Source: Sideroxydans sp. (lineage in GTDB: Bacteria > Pseudomonadota > Gammaproteobacteria > Burkholderiales > Gallionellaceae). From it: a DNA stretch of 64,000 bases. The notes under the pieces were generated by a model that made no database searches, had not been told where the DNA came from, and was given only the letters and a program-made list of their open reading frames with translations. The DNA is taken from assembly GCA_024636935.1 (NCBI GenBank), contig JAGXGC010000011.1, positions 24,511 to 88,510 of the forward strand, in the 5' to 3' direction. How positions within the stretch are numbered: the stretch's first letter is position 1; the number at the start of each line of letters is the position of its first letter. Shown in pieces: positions 18,122 to 26,082 of this stretch. A program made the translations under genes and the position numbers.

Positions 18122-19594
18122 ATGACATCTGGCGATCGATATACGCCGTTACTGTTGTGCGGGATGCTGATCGTTCCGCACTGTGTGGCGGCATCCGAAG
18201 ATTTTGAAAGCTACCGCCGGCAGCAACAGCAGGGCATACACAAGCAGCAGGCAGAGTTCCAGTCCTACCGTGAGCAGCAGGATGCCGACTTCTCTGATTT
18301 CCTCAAGATGCGGTGGCGCGAGTTCGACAGCTTCCAGGGCAAAGTGCGCATCAAGGAGCCCAAGCCCGAGCAAATTCCCGTTGCACCTGGGGTGACGCCA
18401 CCTAGGCAAGTCATCGCACCAAAGCCGGTCGCGCCAATGCGCCCCGTTCCACCCGTGCCATCCAAACCCTTGCCGGTGTCGCCGGATACCTTGCGCGTCG
18501 ATTTCTACGGTAACCCGCTCGACGTCAGCTTCGATCCGGCATGGCGGCGCTACCGTTCGGGCGGGCAAGCGTCATCACAAGCGATGAGCGCCTTCTGGAC
18601 GATGATGAGTGGTAGCCGCTATGCGCAGACGCTGCAGACTATCGACAAGGCCAGCCAACGACTCAAGCTGGATGATTGGGGCAGGGTCTCACTCTGGCGC
18701 GCGGTGGCACAGTCCCTGCAGCCCGGTCGCAAGACTGAACAAAGACTCCTGCTCTGGTACTTCCTGATCAAATCCGGCTATGACGTGCGTCTGGGTTATG
18801 CCGGTAACGATGTCTATCTGTTCGTAGCGGTGCAGCAACCGGTGTATGCGACCAAGTTCACCCGCGTCGGCGAGCAGACTTATTACGCCGTACTGGCGGA
18901 TGATCGCGGTGACAGTATCGGTCGTTTCTATACCTATGAGGCCAACTACCCGGTCAAATTGAAAGCACTTGATATCAGCTCTGCCGCGATTGGTTTTACC
19001 CGCGAAGTGCGTGCAGAGCGCAGCTTGTCCTTCGATTACAAAGGGCAGGCGGTGAGGTTGAGCGTGCCGTATGACCGCAGCCTGGTCGAATATCTGGAAG
19101 GTTTTCCGCAGTCGGAGTTCGCGCTTTACTTCGATACTGATGGCAGCTCCATATTGCGCCACAGTCTGCTGGCTGAATTGCGCAAATACACGGCGCAGAT
19201 GAAAGAGCAGGAGGCAGTCAACTTTCTGCTGGCATTCGTGCAGCGCGCGTTTGCTTACAAGACGGATAACGATCAGTTCGGGCGCGAGAAATACTTCTTC
19301 ATCGAGGAGTCTTTGTATTTTCCCTACAACGACTGTGAGGATCGCTCGGTGCTGTTCGCATGGTTAGTGCGTGAGCTGGTAGGTCTGAAAGTGATCGGCT
19401 TGCTGTATCCCGGACATATGACGACCGCTGTTGCGCTCACGCAGCCGGGAAGCGGTATGTCGTACGTCGATCATCATGGTCAACGTTTCGTCATTGCCGA
19501 CCCGACCTATATCGGTGCCACCGTCGGCATGGCGATGCCGGCCTATGCCGCGATCAAACCCAGTCAGATCGTAGCTATCAGAAACAGAAACTAA
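18122..19594 (+). CDS. Exported transglutaminase-like Cys protease-fold protein
   Basis: The 490-residue protein starts with a hydrophobic signal (cleavage likely near CVAASE). Residues about 26-75 carry the F-x-x-Y/F-R motif four times (DFESYRRQQ, EFQSYREQQ, DFSDFLKMR, EFDSF) with F-to-F spacing 18, 11, 11. A Pro-rich linker (about 82-120) follows. The C-terminal transglutaminase-like core has a candidate Cys in YNDCEDRSVLFAW, a His in LYPGHMTTAV and an Asp in FVIADPTYIGA, which together make the Cys-His-Asp triad. The start ATG lacks a strong ribosome binding site. Its stop overlaps the stop of the convergent SulP gene. Confidence 0.75.
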   Translation: MTSGDRYTPLLLCGMLIVPHCVAASEDFESYRRQQQQGIHKQQAEFQSYREQQDADFSDFLKMRWREFDSFQGKVRIKEPKPEQIPVAPGVTPPRQVIAPKPVAPMRPVPPVPSKPLPVSPDTLRVDFYGNPLDVSFDPAWRRYRSGGQASSQAMSAFWTMMSGSRYAQTLQTIDKASQRLKLDDWGRVSLWRAVAQSLQPGRKTEQRLLLWYFLIKSGYDVRLGYAGNDVYLFVAVQQPVYATKFTRVGEQTYYAVLADDRGDSIGRFYTYEANYPVKLKALDISSAAIGFTREVRAERSLSFDYKGQAVRLSVPYDRSLVEYLEGFPQSEFALYFDTDGSSILRHSLLAELRKYTAQMKEQEAVNFLLAFVQRAFAYKTDNDQFGREKYFFIEESLYFPYNDCEDRSVLFAWLVRELVGLKVIGLLYPGHMTTAVALTQPGSGMSYVDHHGQRFVIADPTYIGATVGMAMPAYAAIKPSQIVAIRNRN

Positions 19595-21282
19595 GCGCTT
19601 TCTTGAACTGGCAGTAATTCTCTCGCACGTCGCAACGCTTCTTCCATACTGCCCACCACGTTCGTCCTGCCGATCAGATCAAAGAATCCAGACTGATGCA
19701 TCAGGAAGTAAGGCTGGGTATGCGGTCCGCATAGGATGAGGTGTTTTCCGCGTTTGTGCAGCTTGTTGTGCAGGTGTTCCAGTTTATGCAGCGCGCTCGA
19801 ATCCATGCTGATCACTTCCTGCATCTTGAGGATGAGCACCTCGGGTTCGTTGTGCAATTCGATCAGGATGTTCTCTAACTTGTCCGCCGCGCCAAAGAAC
19901 AGCGCACCGAACACGCGATAGATCACTACGCCTTTGGGCACAGCTTTGCGCATGATGGTCGCCTCACCATCGTCGGGTAGCGGTGATTCATCTGCCACGC
20001 TGACGTGCGTGAGGTCGGTGATGCGGTGCATGAAAGAGAACACCGCGATGAATAGGCCGATCTCCACTGCCACCGTCAAGCCGAACATCACCGTCAGCAC
20101 GAAGGTCACCACCAGCACTGTGCTGTCGCTCAGCGGATATTTGCGCAGTGTCCTGAAGCCTTCCCACTCACCCATGTTGATCGCCACCACCAGCAGGATG
20201 GCGGATAACGACGCGAGCGGGATGTATTGCGCCAGCGGTGCGGCGATCAGCACGATCACCAACAGCGTCAGTGCATGCACGATGCCGGACACTGGGCTGG
20301 TCGCACCTGCGCGCACATTGGTGGCGGTGCGTGCGATGGCGCCGGTGGCGGGGATACCACCGAAGAACGGGGTGACGATGTTGGCGATACCCTGCGCGAT
20401 CAGCTCCTGATTCGAATCATGCTTGTCGTCGATCATGCCGTCCGCGACTGCGGCGGAGAGCAGCGATTCGATAGCGCCGAGCAAAGCGATGGTCATCGCC
20501 GGGGCGAACAGATAACGCAGTGTGGCGAAGGTGAGTTCTGGAAATTCAAAACTGGGCAGGCCCTGTGGGATGCCGCCGAAGCGGCTGCCGATGGTCTCGG
20601 TCGGCAGGTTGAACAGCACCACTAGCAGCGTACCGATGATCAAGGCGACGATAGGCGAGGGCATCTTCTGCGCCCATTTCTTGGGGTAGTACCAGATCAG
20701 CAGCACCGAACTCAGTGCAAGTATGAATGTGATGGGGTCGATGGTGCCGATGCCTGCATAGATAGCGCGCAGCTTGCCGAGGAAGTCCGCTGGCAGAACA
20801 TCGATCTGCAGGCCGAAGAACTCTTTCACCTGACTGAGGATGATGAGCACGGCGATGCCGTTGGTGAAACCGATGATGAGCGGGCGCGGAAAATATTTGA
20901 TCAGATTGCCCAGCTTGAACAATCCCATCGCCACCAGCATCACGCCCGCCATCATGGTGCAGATCAGCAGGTTGGCGTAACCGTACTGCAGGATGATGTT
21001 GTACACGATCACGATGAAGGCGCCGGTCGGGCCGCCGATCTGTACGCGTGAGCCACCAAGGGCAGAGATGATGAAACCGGCGATGATTGCGGTGAAGATG
21101 CCTGCCTCGGGTTTGGCACCGGAGGCGATGGCGAAAGCGATGGCCAGTGGCAGGGCGACGATACCGACGGTGATGCCGGCGGAGATATCGGTGCGTAGGC
21201 GCGCTTTATCGTAGTCGCGCATTGAATCGATCAGACGGGGACGGAAGTAAGAAGAGATCGTTGCGAGTATTGCTTGTTTCAT
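19591..21282 (-). CDS. SulP family anion transporter with STAS domain
   Basis: The ATG at 21280-21282 has AGGAGGT upstream and begins MKQAILATISSYFRPRL, typical of the family; the longer open frame upstream is antisense to glk. The 563-residue product has about 10-12 membrane helices with SulP signatures (TVGIVALPLAIAFAIASG, GGSRVQIGGPTGAFIVIV, FFGGIPATGAIARTATNVR). A C-terminal STAS domain follows (VLILKMQEVISMDSSALHKLE). These proteins move sulfate, bicarbonate or related anions; the substrate cannot be decided here. glk lies upstream on the same strand. Confidence 0.92.
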   Translation of the reverse strand: MKQAILATISSYFRPRLIDSMRDYDKARLRTDISAGITVGIVALPLAIAFAIASGAKPEAGIFTAIIAGFIISALGGSRVQIGGPTGAFIVIVYNIILQYGYANLLICTMMAGVMLVAMGLFKLGNLIKYFPRPLIIGFTNGIAVLIILSQVKEFFGLQIDVLPADFLGKLRAIYAGIGTIDPITFILALSSVLLIWYYPKKWAQKMPSPIVALIIGTLLVVLFNLPTETIGSRFGGIPQGLPSFEFPELTFATLRYLFAPAMTIALLGAIESLLSAAVADGMIDDKHDSNQELIAQGIANIVTPFFGGIPATGAIARTATNVRAGATSPVSGIVHALTLLVIVLIAAPLAQYIPLASLSAILLVVAINMGEWEGFRTLRKYPLSDSTVLVVTFVLTVMFGLTVAVEIGLFIAVFSFMHRITDLTHVSVADESPLPDDGEATIMRKAVPKGVVIYRVFGALFFGAADKLENILIELHNEPEVLILKMQEVISMDSSALHKLEHLHNKLHKRGKHLILCGPHTQPYFLMHQSGFFDLIGRTNVVGSMEEALRRARELLPVQESA

Positions 21283-21317
21283 GATGGCTGTTTCAGCACC
21301 TCCTAAGTGCGGCGATC

Positions 21318-22301
21318 CTATGCCTGACGTCGCGCGGCGAACAGGGCCGGGCCATAAAGTGCGGCACGGTCGTTGAGGATGATGCGCACCGGTATCGCTT
21401 CCAGCAGTGGGCGCATGCGGCCCTTGTCGAGGAAGGCGTTGATGAAAGGGCCGCTTTCCAATAACGGCACGATCTTGGGTGCGATGCCGCCGCCGACATA
21501 CAGGCCACCGCTGCACATGGTCTTCAATGCCAGATTGCCCGCCTCCGCACCGTACAGACTGACGAAACGGTGCATGGTCTCGGTACACAAAGCATCGCGC
21601 TCGGCCAGCGCGGCATTGGAGATAGCTGCTGCTTTGCCTTCGGTCTGCATCGCTTGTGCCAGCCAGTCGGGCGTGCTCGCGCCTTGGCGCGCCAGCAGAA
21701 AATCGTACAAATCGGGGATGCCCATACCGGACACCACGCGTTCCCAACTCACATGGCCGAAACGCTCGCCTAGGGTCTGTGCGAAATCAAGTTCCAGCGG
21801 ATTGCGCGGCGCGAAGCTGGCATGGCCGCCCTCTGTGGCATAGGGTCTATGGGTATGGCCGTCCCAGAACAAACCGGCCTCGCCCAGCCCAGTGCCGGCG
21901 GCGATGATGGCGCGGTTGCCATGCGCATCGGGCTTGCCTGCATGCAGAGTGAACAGGTCTTTCGCCTGTAGCGCGGGCAGACCATAGGCGGTCGCTTCCA
22001 GATCATTCAGCAGATGGCAATTGGCGTAACCGAAGCGTTTACGCAAGGCGTCGGCTTCGATGTGCCAAGGTAGGTTTGTAGTATGAACGGTGTCGTTGTG
22101 TACCGGTCCGGCCACGCCGAAAGCGGCGGACTGTATGGTTCCGGCAGTGTCCATGAACTCGGCCAGCAGTGCATCGAAAGTGGCGTAGTCGGCGCTGACG
22201 AATTCGCGTTCGCTTGTGATCGTCGCTTGCGTGCCGTCGACTTCGACCAGTGCCAGTCGTGTCTTTGTGCCGCCGATATCACCTGCCAATACACCCGCCA
22301 T
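21318..22301 (-). CDS. glk: Glucokinase
   Basis: The 327-residue product fits the E. coli-type Glk family. It has the phosphate-binding GDIGGTKTRLALVE at the N-terminus, LLNDLEATAYGLPAL with the catalytic Asp, an IIAAGTGLGEAGLFWDG loop, TEGGHASFAPRNPLE, and GGLYVGGGIAPKI near the C-terminus. It phosphorylates glucose with ATP in the cytoplasm. The gene is divergent from the phospholipase-like gene at 22413 and lies 35 bp upstream of the SulP gene, probably co-transcribed with it. Confidence 0.95.
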   Translation of the reverse strand: MAGVLAGDIGGTKTRLALVEVDGTQATITSEREFVSADYATFDALLAEFMDTAGTIQSAAFGVAGPVHNDTVHTTNLPWHIEADALRKRFGYANCHLLNDLEATAYGLPALQAKDLFTLHAGKPDAHGNRAIIAAGTGLGEAGLFWDGHTHRPYATEGGHASFAPRNPLELDFAQTLGERFGHVSWERVVSGMGIPDLYDFLLARQGASTPDWLAQAMQTEGKAAAISNAALAERDALCTETMHRFVSLYGAEAGNLALKTMCSGGLYVGGGIAPKIVPLLESGPFINAFLDKGRMRPLLEAIPVRIILNDRAALYGPALFAARRQA

Positions 22302-22349
22302 GTAAGCCTCTAGCCCAAAAGGAAATGTTCCTGCGAATGATACTCGCAG

Positions 22350-22405
22350 TCTTCATCAAAATCTCACGCACTTGTCATCTGCGCTTCATGTGGCTTCCAC
22401 ATACT
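22350..22405 (+). promoter_or_regulatory. Candidate Pho-box array and -10 element
   Basis: Four 7-mers with a TCA core start exactly 11 bp apart (TCTTCAT, ATCTCAC, TTGTCAT, GCTTCAT at 22350, 22361, 22372 and 22383). They match the known PhoB consensus CTGTCAT at 4, 4, 6 and 4 positions. A CATACT -10-like hexamer lies 10 bp after the last unit, the spacing known for Pho promoters. The match per unit is weak; the periodicity is the main evidence. Confidence 0.4.
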
Positions 22406-22412
22406 GCGCGCC

Positions 22413-23267
22413 ATGAAGCTTATAAAGAGACATTGGCGTTGGTGGATACCGTTGCTGTTGTGGAGCGCGGATGCCAATGCCTGGGGCTTGTACACCCATG
22501 TCTACTTCGCGCAGATGCTGTTGTGGGCTGTGCCGCTCACCGACACCCGTTTCCGTAAAGCCGTCCTCGCCTATCCCCGATTGGTTCTGGCCGGTGCCTG
22601 TCTGCCCGACCTCGCGCTGTGGAGCGACCGCACCTGGGGCGAACCGTTCTCGACCACCCATCAATGGCAACGCGCGCGCAAATTGCTAGACGATGCCAAG
22701 AGCGATGAGGAATACGCGCTGTCGCTCGGCTTCGTCAGTCACCTGCTGGTGGATGTGATCGCGCACAACCACTTCGTACCGGCCCACGAAAAACTGTGGG
22801 GTAACGTGCCGGTGTTGACGCACGCCGCCTGCGAGTGGGCGATGGACATGCACATCCGCGACCAACTGTTCATCGAGCCGAGCGAATTGATGGACGCGCA
22901 TCGCAACGAACTGGCCGAATACATCGCGCAACATTTCGCCTGCCCGCAGCCCATCGCCAAACGCAGCATTGCCATGTTGTCTGGTGCCGAGCAGTTGCTG
23001 CGCATCAGTCGTCTGTCGCATCTATGCCATCGCGGCGCGAAGTTCTTTGATGCTGGTATGTCGCGCCGCTTCAACTACTACCTGAACGAGACCGGCGCAC
23101 GCCTCACCCATATCGACCGCATCCTGATCGGCGAAGAACCGGTGTGGGACGCCAACCCGCATGCCGACGATCCCGTCATCCGCCAGCGCATCGAACTGCT
23201 ACGCCCGCGCGAGCTGCGCCACCGCATGCCACTGCCGCAGGACGTGTTTAGCGAAGGACACCTCTAA
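22413..23267 (+). CDS. Zinc-dependent phospholipase C-like protein
   Basis: The 284-residue protein has a short Trp-rich hydrophobic leader, then WGLYTHVYFAQML, a typical start of the zinc_dep_PLC fold. Candidate metal ligands are the early His, the Asp in AGACLPDLALW, and the histidines of FVSHLLVDVIAHNHFVPAH. No clear Shine-Dalgarno precedes the ATG, and a candidate promoter ends only about 8 bp upstream, so the message may be leaderless. The last codons and stop lie inside the left end of a MITE-like palindrome. A role in phospholipid breakdown under phosphate limitation is inference from family and neighbours. Confidence 0.7.
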   Translation: MKLIKRHWRWWIPLLLWSADANAWGLYTHVYFAQMLLWAVPLTDTRFRKAVLAYPRLVLAGACLPDLALWSDRTWGEPFSTTHQWQRARKLLDDAKSDEEYALSLGFVSHLLVDVIAHNHFVPAHEKLWGNVPVLTHAACEWAMDMHIRDQLFIEPSELMDAHRNELAEYIAQHFACPQPIAKRSIAMLSGAEQLLRISRLSHLCHRGAKFFDAGMSRRFNYYLNETGARLTHIDRILIGEEPVWDANPHADDPVIRQRIELLRPRELRHRMPLPQDVFSEGHL

Positions 23268-23395
23268 AAATCCAAACTTCGTTGCAATACTGCGTTACTC
23301 GCAAAAAATCACGCCTTACATATCGGCATATGCGGCGTCGCGATTTTCTGCTCGCGCCTTGTCTTGCTTAGAATTTTGAATTTTTTGAGATGTCC
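23256..23395. mobile_element. MITE-like imperfect palindrome
   Basis: The 140 bp segment is an imperfect inverted repeat. The ends are GGACACCTC and GAGATGTCC. The arms align further inwards (CTCGCAAAAAATCACG against the complement of CGCGATTTTCTGCTCG) and meet around ATATCGGCATATG. No ORF is present. The left end supplies the last codons of the phospholipase-like gene. Confidence 0.65.
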
Positions 23396-23421
23396 TAAAG
23401 CTTGAAGCTTGAAGTGGTGAA

Positions 23422-23466
23422 TTGTTACAGAACTGCAACATACATTTCACGGGCGCGAAATATTCA
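23422..23466 (+). promoter_or_regulatory. phnF: Possible Pho-box-like array before phnF
   Basis: Three 7-mers 11 bp apart (TTGTTAC, CTGCAAC, ATTTCAC at 23422, 23433 and 23444) are followed 10 bp later by TATTCA. Each matches the PhoB consensus at only 4 of 7 positions. It is noted because of the spacing and the operon it precedes. Confidence 0.2.
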
Positions 23467-23493
23467 CTAGGCAAGATGATCGCATTACATATC

Positions 23494-23503
23494 TAGACAT
23501 CTA
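23494..23503. promoter_or_regulatory. PhnF-type operator upstream of phnF
   Basis: TAGACATCTA, a TAGA/TCTA palindrome, lies 5 bp before the phnF ATG. The same 10-mer occurs before phnG at 27146-27155. GntR/HutC-type regulators bind such short palindromes; autoregulation is inferred. Confidence 0.6.
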
Positions 23504-23508
23504 CTGCC

Positions 23509-24240
23509 ATGAGTTTGTACGCCATCGAGCGCGACACCGGAATCGCCCTGTATGCACAGATCGCCGAAGTACTGGAGCGAGAGTATGTGCGTCAGGGTTC
23601 GCCCGGCGACAGGCTGCCTGCGGAAGGTGAGCTGGCGGCACGCTTCGGTGTGAATCGCCACACCCTGCGCCGCGCAGTGGATGAGTTGATCATCGAAGGT
23701 CTGTTGGAGCGTCAACACGGTGTGGGTATCTTCATCACCGACCGTCTGCTGGATTACAAGCTGGGCAGCGGTACGCGTTTCACCCAGACACTGGCCGAGA
23801 TCGGTATCGCCACCGATACCAAAGTGATCCGCAAGATGGTCGCCCCCGCTTCAGCTGGCGTGGCAAAGCATCTGGCCATCGAAGCCGATCAAGACGTGTT
23901 GTGGGTAGAGACTCTGCGCATCGCCGACGGCATACCCTTCTGTGTCATCTCGCACTTCCTGCCGCTGACACCCTATCGTGAACTGCTGGAGGACTATCAG
24001 AGTGGTTCGCTACATGCCCTGCTGAACGAGCATTGCGGCGCGCTGCGCCGTACTGAAAGTCTGGTCACAGCCGTCATGCCACAAGGTGACGACGCGAAAC
24101 TGCTCGGCATCACCCAGCACCGGCCCGTACTGCGGGTAAAGAGTTTGAACGTGCTTGAACGCGATGCATCACCGGTCGAGTACGCCATTACAAGGTTCCG
24201 GGCTGACCGGATCCAACTGTGCATCACCCCTACCCAGTAG
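23509..24240 (+). CDS. phnF: Phosphonate operon GntR-family regulator
   Basis: The 243-residue product has an N-terminal GntR winged helix-turn-helix (about residues 10-75: LPAEGELAARFGVNRHTLRRAVDELI and QHGVGIFI) and a C-terminal UTRA effector domain (HutC subfamily). It opens the phn cluster, and the 10 bp palindrome before its own start recurs before phnG, so it probably represses both transcripts. The family effector is a phosphonate-related compound; none is shown here. Confidence 0.9.
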   Translation: MSLYAIERDTGIALYAQIAEVLEREYVRQGSPGDRLPAEGELAARFGVNRHTLRRAVDELIIEGLLERQHGVGIFITDRLLDYKLGSGTRFTQTLAEIGIATDTKVIRKMVAPASAGVAKHLAIEADQDVLWVETLRIADGIPFCVISHFLPLTPYRELLEDYQSGSLHALLNEHCGALRRTESLVTAVMPQGDDAKLLGITQHRPVLRVKSLNVLERDASPVEYAITRFRADRIQLCITPTQ

Positions 24241-24275
24241 CAACCTTTCCATTCTTCCTGACAGGAGCTTTTTAA

Positions 24276-25211
24276 ATGAATCTCAAGCGAATCTTATTTT
24301 CAACCTTGGTCTGTGCCTCAATGGTCACGCCTTACAGTATGGCGGCAGAGGCCATGCATGACGGTAGTAAAGCCCATCCCTTGCGCGTGATGTTGATCCC
24401 TGCCGACGGCGGTACCGAAGACGGAACCAAGGCTGACTTTCTACCGATATTCAACGCTGTGACAAAATCCACTGGCCTTAATTTCGACATCAGAGTGGGC
24501 CAAAGCTATAGCGCCGTGATGGAAGCGATGTGTCTGAAACAGACCGAGATCGCGTTCTTTGGTGCTGCAAGCTATATCCCAGTGCGCGACAAAGGCTGTG
24601 CAAAGTTGCTCGCAGTGGCGGTACACAAGGGTGCGTCCGTGTATTACTCCGGTGTCTTTACGCGTGCGGATGCGCCGTATAAGAGCCTCAAGGACACCAA
24701 AGGTGCACGTTTGGCACTGGGTGATGTGAACTCGACATCAAGCTTCGTATATCCGGTTGCTATGTTGATGGATGCAGGCGTCGATCCGGCACGTGACATG
24801 GGACAAGTGGTGATCACAGGCAGCCACGCCAACTCACTCAAGGCTGTAGCCGAAGGCAAGGCAGATCTGAGCGGGGCATCGTTCGACTCGTTCGAGAAGG
24901 CTGTGAAGCAAGGCGCGATCGATCCGACCAAGGTTCGCGTGTTGGCCAAGAGCGAACCCATCCCCCAGCCGCCACTGGCAATGTCAACTTCCCTGCCCAA
25001 GGCTACCCAGCAGAAACTGAAGGACGCATTCAACACTGTGCATAAGGCACCTGGTGTCACACCAGACATGATTCGCGGCTACGGTGGCTCGAAAGTGGAT
25101 CGCTACGATGCTGACTTCCCGGAATCCGGCATGGACGCTCCAGGTAAGAAACTGGCGTTGGTGGATGACCAGGTGAAGGCTGAACTTCTCAAGAAAGCAG
25201 CACAACGCTAA
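24276..25211 (+). CDS. phnD: Phosphonate ABC transporter substrate-binding protein
   Basis: The 311-residue protein has a signal peptide (MNLKRILFSTLVCASMVTPYS) and the PhnD fold: LRVMLIPADGGTEDGTKADF, a VGQSYSAVMEAMCLKQTEIAFFG stretch (residues about 75-100), then LALGDVNSTSSFVYPVAML and ANSLKAVAEGKADLSG. It binds phosphonates in the periplasm for PhnCE. The Shine-Dalgarno is AGGAG 9 bp upstream. A GAAA-loop hairpin separates it from phnC. Confidence 0.95.
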   Translation: MNLKRILFSTLVCASMVTPYSMAAEAMHDGSKAHPLRVMLIPADGGTEDGTKADFLPIFNAVTKSTGLNFDIRVGQSYSAVMEAMCLKQTEIAFFGAASYIPVRDKGCAKLLAVAVHKGASVYYSGVFTRADAPYKSLKDTKGARLALGDVNSTSSFVYPVAMLMDAGVDPARDMGQVVITGSHANSLKAVAEGKADLSGASFDSFEKAVKQGAIDPTKVRVLAKSEPIPQPPLAMSTSLPKATQQKLKDAFNTVHKAPGVTPDMIRGYGGSKVDRYDADFPESGMDAPGKKLALVDDQVKAELLKKAAQR

Positions 25212-25220
25212 GCGTAGACA

Positions 25221-25242
25221 CCCACCTGCGAAAGCAGGTGGG
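25221..25242 (+). other. Intercistronic hairpin between phnD and phnC
   Basis: A perfect 9 bp stem CCCACCTGC/GCAGGTGGG is closed by a GAAA tetraloop. No T run follows, so it is unlikely to terminate transcription. It may protect the phnD message 3' end, as found in other transporter operons (inference). Confidence 0.6.
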
Positions 25243-25277
25243 TATGTCTGTGGCTGGCTATTGCAGAGGAAACGACC

Positions 25278-26081
25278 ATGTTGAGATTCGATAGTGTCTA
25301 CAAACGTTTTCCGGATGGTACGGAAGCGATACGAAATATCTCGTTGCAAGTACCACGCGGACAGTTCTGTGTCGTACTTGGCCCTTCGGGAGCAGGCAAA
25401 TCAACCTTGCTACGCATGCTGAATGGTTTGTCCAAACCGTCTGAAGGAAGTGTCTATCTCGGTGGCGAACTGATTTGTGACCAATCAGTGCAGCGACTGC
25501 GCAAAAAGGTAGCTACCGTGCACCAGCAATTCAATTTAACGCCGCGTATGTCGGTGGCGCTCAATGTACTGTCGGGTGCTTTGCCGCAGGTGCCTCATTG
25601 GCGGGCAGGGCTGGGTCTGTTTCCAGCATCCTTGCGCGAGAAAGCTTGCCAACTGCTGGATGAGGTCGGTTTGACCCCCGAACATGTAAGCCGCCGAGTC
25701 TCAGAATTGTCCGGCGGACAACAACAACGCGTGGGTATTGCGCGCGCCTTCATGATGGATCCGGCCGTATTGCTGGCAGATGAACCGGTCGCCAGCCTGG
25801 ACCCGCGTATCAGCCGGGGAATACTGGAATTGCTGCATCGCCAATCGCGCAACCACAACACCACTGTCCTATGCAGCCTGCATCAACCCGATCTGGCTCG
25901 AGAGTTCGGCGACCGGATCATCGCGGTCAATCAGGGACGTTTGGTGTTCGACGGAAAGCCAGAGCAACTCACCGACAAGGTTTGCGAAGAGCTGTATCAC
26001 GGCGCCTTGAACCACGACCATAACAAACCTGTAGTGGCAGTTCCGGAATTCGAACCAGAACTGGAAATGGCTGCGGCCTGA
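25278..26081 (+). CDS. phnC: Phosphonate ABC transporter ATP-binding protein
   Basis: The 267-residue ATPase has Walker A GPSGAGKSTLL, a Q-loop VHQQFNLTPRMSV, the signature LSGGQQQRVGIARA and Walker B VLLADEPVASLDP, plus a switch His in CSLHQPDLA. It powers phosphonate import through PhnE. phnE starts 1 bp after its stop. Confidence 0.97.
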   Translation: MLRFDSVYKRFPDGTEAIRNISLQVPRGQFCVVLGPSGAGKSTLLRMLNGLSKPSEGSVYLGGELICDQSVQRLRKKVATVHQQFNLTPRMSVALNVLSGALPQVPHWRAGLGLFPASLREKACQLLDEVGLTPEHVSRRVSELSGGQQQRVGIARAFMMDPAVLLADEPVASLDPRISRGILELLHRQSRNHNTTVLCSLHQPDLAREFGDRIIAVNQGRLVFDGKPEQLTDKVCEELYHGALNHDHNKPVVAVPEFEPELEMAAA

Positions 26082-26082
26082 G

